Part shown: one piece after another, positions 42,375 through 44,379 of the stretch
How positions within the stretch are numbered: position 1 is the stretch's first letter
Layout of the letters: every line of letters begins with the position of its first letter
DNA from: Emticicia sp.
GTDB taxonomy: Bacteria > Bacteroidota > Bacteroidia > Cytophagales > Spirosomataceae
Direction: 5' to 3'
Length of the DNA stretch: 44,379 nucleotides
Assembly (NCBI GenBank): GCA_017495105.1
Contig: JAFEIL010000036.1
Span: 1-44,379, forward strand
Program-made: the position numbers and the translations under genes
Notes under the pieces: generated by a model
Seen by the model: only the letters and a program-made list of their open reading frames with translations
What the model was told of the DNA's origin: nothing
Database searches by the model: none

Positions 42375-43295
42375 TTACAGATTAAAAACAAGTCCTGCGG
42401 AAAATCCTTGGCTGATTTGGAATTTTTTAACGATGTCGGCATCATAAACTCCCAAAAGCGTGAGGTTAATATTCAAATATTTGTTTACTTTGGCCGTTGT
42501 GATAAGCATTACGTTGTGATCCATTGGCTTTGTCTTTGGAGCGTATGCAACAAAACCTTGATAACGCCATTTTAGATTTACGTTTTTGGCAATGTCTTTA
42601 TCAAATGCCGCAACAACCTGAAAACCCATTTCGTTTAATACTTTCCCTTTTTCAGTGCCATAAGAGCGTTTGATAACTTTCCCATCTTCGGTTACCGCCT
42701 TTGCTGTGTTATCAAAAACCTGGTCATTGCTCATAAATGTTTGGCGAAGTACAGCACCGCCTAATTGCACAACAAAGTATTTCTTAGGTTTCCATTCAAG
42801 ACCAACACCTTCTGAAAGAAAAGCTGGGGCAAATAGTGCCGAAATTTTATTGCCTTTAACTCCTTTTGCATCATAAGCAAAACCTGATGCAAACTGAGAA
42901 AGGAAATTGACTCCAGCAAACCAGTTGACCGTCGGCGATATTCTACTTGCATATTTGTTATCAATAAAGATGCGGTCGATACTTTTGCGGGCATCCTGTC
43001 CTTTAAACTTCTGGGTGCCATATTGAAATTGAATGTCGGAGGTGAAAACACCTTTTTTCTTGTGATAAACAGCTTTATTATTGAAATAAAAGCCAAGTCC
43101 GAAGTTGCCAACTCCACCTTGAGTTTCTTCCCAAGCGTCATTGAAACTTGACTGAGAAAAATTAATGCCAAATTGTGTGCTGCGTGGATCCCACCAGCCT
43201 ACGCGAAGCGAATCTTCAAGAGTTTTAGGTGCTTCTTGAGCAAAAGTAAAAGCAGCAAAAGATAAATAACAGGTTGTTAAGAAAACCTTTTTCAT
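42375..43295 (-). CDS. DUF3078 domain-containing outer-membrane protein
   Basis: The 306-residue product has a signal peptide (MKKVFLTTCYLSFAAFTFA, cleavage before QEAP). The mature part is all beta: GWWDPRSTQFGINFSQSSFNDAW is the DUF3078 start, followed by repeated amphipathic strands with GFYFNNKAVYHKKKG, YASRISPTVNWFAGVNFLSQF and EWKPKKYFVVQLGGAV. The end, GFSAGLVFNL, is barrel-like. Members are abundant in Bacteroidota and are presumed outer-membrane beta barrels of unknown role. It is probably co-transcribed with mscL. Nothing in the sequence points to a substrate. Confidence 0.85.
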   Translation of the reverse strand: MKKVFLTTCYLSFAAFTFAQEAPKTLEDSLRVGWWDPRSTQFGINFSQSSFNDAWEETQGGVGNFGLGFYFNNKAVYHKKKGVFTSDIQFQYGTQKFKGQDARKSIDRIFIDNKYASRISPTVNWFAGVNFLSQFASGFAYDAKGVKGNKISALFAPAFLSEGVGLEWKPKKYFVVQLGGAVLRQTFMSNDQVFDNTAKAVTEDGKVIKRSYGTEKGKVLNEMGFQVVAAFDKDIAKNVNLKWRYQGFVAYAPKTKPMDHNVMLITTAKVNKYLNINLTLLGVYDADIVKKFQISQGFSAGLVFNL

Positions 43296-43442
43296 TACAA
43301 AATAGGGGTTTAGTTAATGATTAGTTTAACTATTGATTAGAAATAATTACTTAAAACTTTAAATTGACAAACTAATTGTTGTGTCAGAAATTTTAAGACT
43401 TTAAGAGGAGGGAATAGTAACAGCAGAAAGTAAAAAAAACTT

Positions 43443-43479
43443 TAAACCCCATTTACACCAAACTTGTAAATGGGGTTTA
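43443..43479. terminator. Terminator of the MscS-like gene
   Basis: The stem TAAACCCCATTTAC/GTAAATGGGGTTTA has a 9-nt loop. An upstream A run supplies U on the minus strand. It ends 7 bp from the stop of the MscS-like gene. Confidence 0.85.
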
Positions 43480-43485
43480 TTTAGA

Positions 43486-44313
43486 TTATTCAAAAACGAT
43501 TACGGTTTTCGATTGCATAACTTGTAGTGGAAAAATTGTTTTAGAATCTTCAGTTCGTAGGGTAATTGTTGTATTATCCATCGCAATGATTTCTCCTTTG
43601 ATGCCATCAATTTCAATAATTTGTCCTTCCTTATAGCGGTTTTTACTATAAAATGAAGAAATTATATTTAATAAAATTTCTTTTGAAGCAAAGCCGTAAC
43701 CAATCGCAAAGGCAAAAATAATTCCACCAACCAAGAGGTTAAAACTTGATTCTAATAGGCTTGTATTGATGCCTACTTGTGCTATTGATTGAATCACAAA
43801 AATTATCAACAAGAAAAAGAAGATAGCCGTTCCGATAAGTTTTCCTGCCGCAATATTGAACGATTTACAAAGCGTAACTACAAAGTTTTTAAGAGCATCT
43901 GCCAAGAAAACCCCAGCCGAAAGCATCAAGGCCGACGAAATAAGCTTAGGAATAAAGTCTACTAAAAGTTTTACCATATCCGAAATCGAAGGGACGCCAA
44001 GTGTATCAGCGGCAGGGCGAAGCATGAAAATTAGAATAAAGTAATAGAGAAATTTTGAAATAATAGAACTCAACTTTATTTCTAATTTTAGGCCTTTGAT
44101 TGCATCAATTTCGTTGAGTTTATCACCTATTTTGTCAGCACCAACTTGTTCGAGCATCTTTTTGGTTACTGCAGCTACCATTTTGGCAACGCCCCAACCT
44201 ATTAATAAAATGAGTGCGGCTCCTATTAGATTATAGAAGAAAGTCATGAAACTTCTAATCATGTCGTTAAAAGTTGCCAATAATGTGTCAGTAAAGCTCA
44301 GAGTCGGTTTCAT
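43486..44313 (-). CDS. MscS-like mechanosensitive channel
   Basis: The 275-residue protein has four to five membrane segments (about 22-45, 85-105, 118-140, 160-185, 192-215). The last, pore-lining region contains NLLVGGIIFAFAIGYGFASKEILLNIISSFY, which resembles the conserved TM-helix repeat and MscS pore segment. A short beta domain follows (FYSKNRYKEGQIIEIDGIKGEIIAMDNTTITLRTEDSKTIFPL), matching the MscS middle domain. It stops at about 275 residues, without the C-terminal alpha-beta domain, so it belongs to the small MscS-like group. The ATG at 44313 gives the usual start. The remaining 66 bp to the window edge are AT-rich and hold no gene. Confidence 0.88.
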   Translation of the reverse strand: MKPTLSFTDTLLATFNDMIRSFMTFFYNLIGAALILLIGWGVAKMVAAVTKKMLEQVGADKIGDKLNEIDAIKGLKLEIKLSSIISKFLYYFILIFMLRPAADTLGVPSISDMVKLLVDFIPKLISSALMLSAGVFLADALKNFVVTLCKSFNIAAGKLIGTAIFFFLLIIFVIQSIAQVGINTSLLESSFNLLVGGIIFAFAIGYGFASKEILLNIISSFYSKNRYKEGQIIEIDGIKGEIIAMDNTTITLRTEDSKTIFPLQVMQSKTVIVFE

Positions 44314-44379
44314 GCGTGTTATTGTTATTTGTGAAAAAGGTTGTTTTTAAACATATTAATTATCTTTAGGTTCTAATTC

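Overview
This window is chromosomal DNA from a member of the Bacteroidota, most likely order Cytophagales (Emticicia/Arcicella/Leadbetterella-like; the genus is a guess). The reasons are a SusC/SusD pair, two TonB-dependent receptors with an N-terminal carboxypeptidase-regulatory-like domain, a DUF3078 protein, an NusB-fused RsmB, AT-rich sequence with weak Shine-Dalgarno signals, and several upstream regions carrying the Bacteroidota promoter pattern TTG-N19-21-TAnnTTTG.

Layout. 1-250: three and a bit copies of a 78-bp tandem repeat running off the left edge, with a good promoter pointing into it. 336-2441: recG. 2442-6731: an accessory-looking patch with hairpin-rich intergenic DNA, a hypothetical gene, two metallo-beta-lactamase-fold hydrolases (one with a twin-arginine signal), a stand-alone NUMOD4/HNH protein and a broken class D beta-lactamase gene. 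6855-14181: rsmB, glpK, nadB, a lone rpsJ, the pyruvate dehydrogenase E1-alpha gene and a MerR/B12-binding regulator. 14305-19925: lgt, argC and secA. 20002-25524 (minus): a SusC-SusD-DUF4397 lipoprotein operon. 25871-29440: a TPR membrane protein, ribH, a two-gene AbiEii-type toxin/antitoxin-like module inside the ribH operon, and aspartate kinase. 29459-30050: an IS200-like/REP-associated transposase whose reading frame is cut by a stop codon. 30074-34657: serS, a TonB-dependent receptor (minus) and a divergent MarR-like regulator. 34672-41694 (minus): half of the division and cell wall cluster in the order ftsW-murG-X-ftsQ-ftsA-ftsZ, where X is an arginyl-transferase/GNAT-like gene standing where murC is expected. 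42018-44313 (minus): mscL, a DUF3078 protein and an MscS-like channel.

Most of the window is housekeeping genes in short units closed by strong, often bidirectional, hairpin terminators. The points worth a second look are the transcribed-looking repeat array with one fully open frame; the missing murC replaced by an ATE/GNAT-like gene coupled to murG; rpsJ alone with its own promoter and terminator; the toxin-antitoxin-like pair inserted 4 bp behind ribH; and two genes caught during decay (class D beta-lactamase and the transposase). No rRNA, tRNA or CRISPR was found. No complete new system can be proved from this sequence alone.
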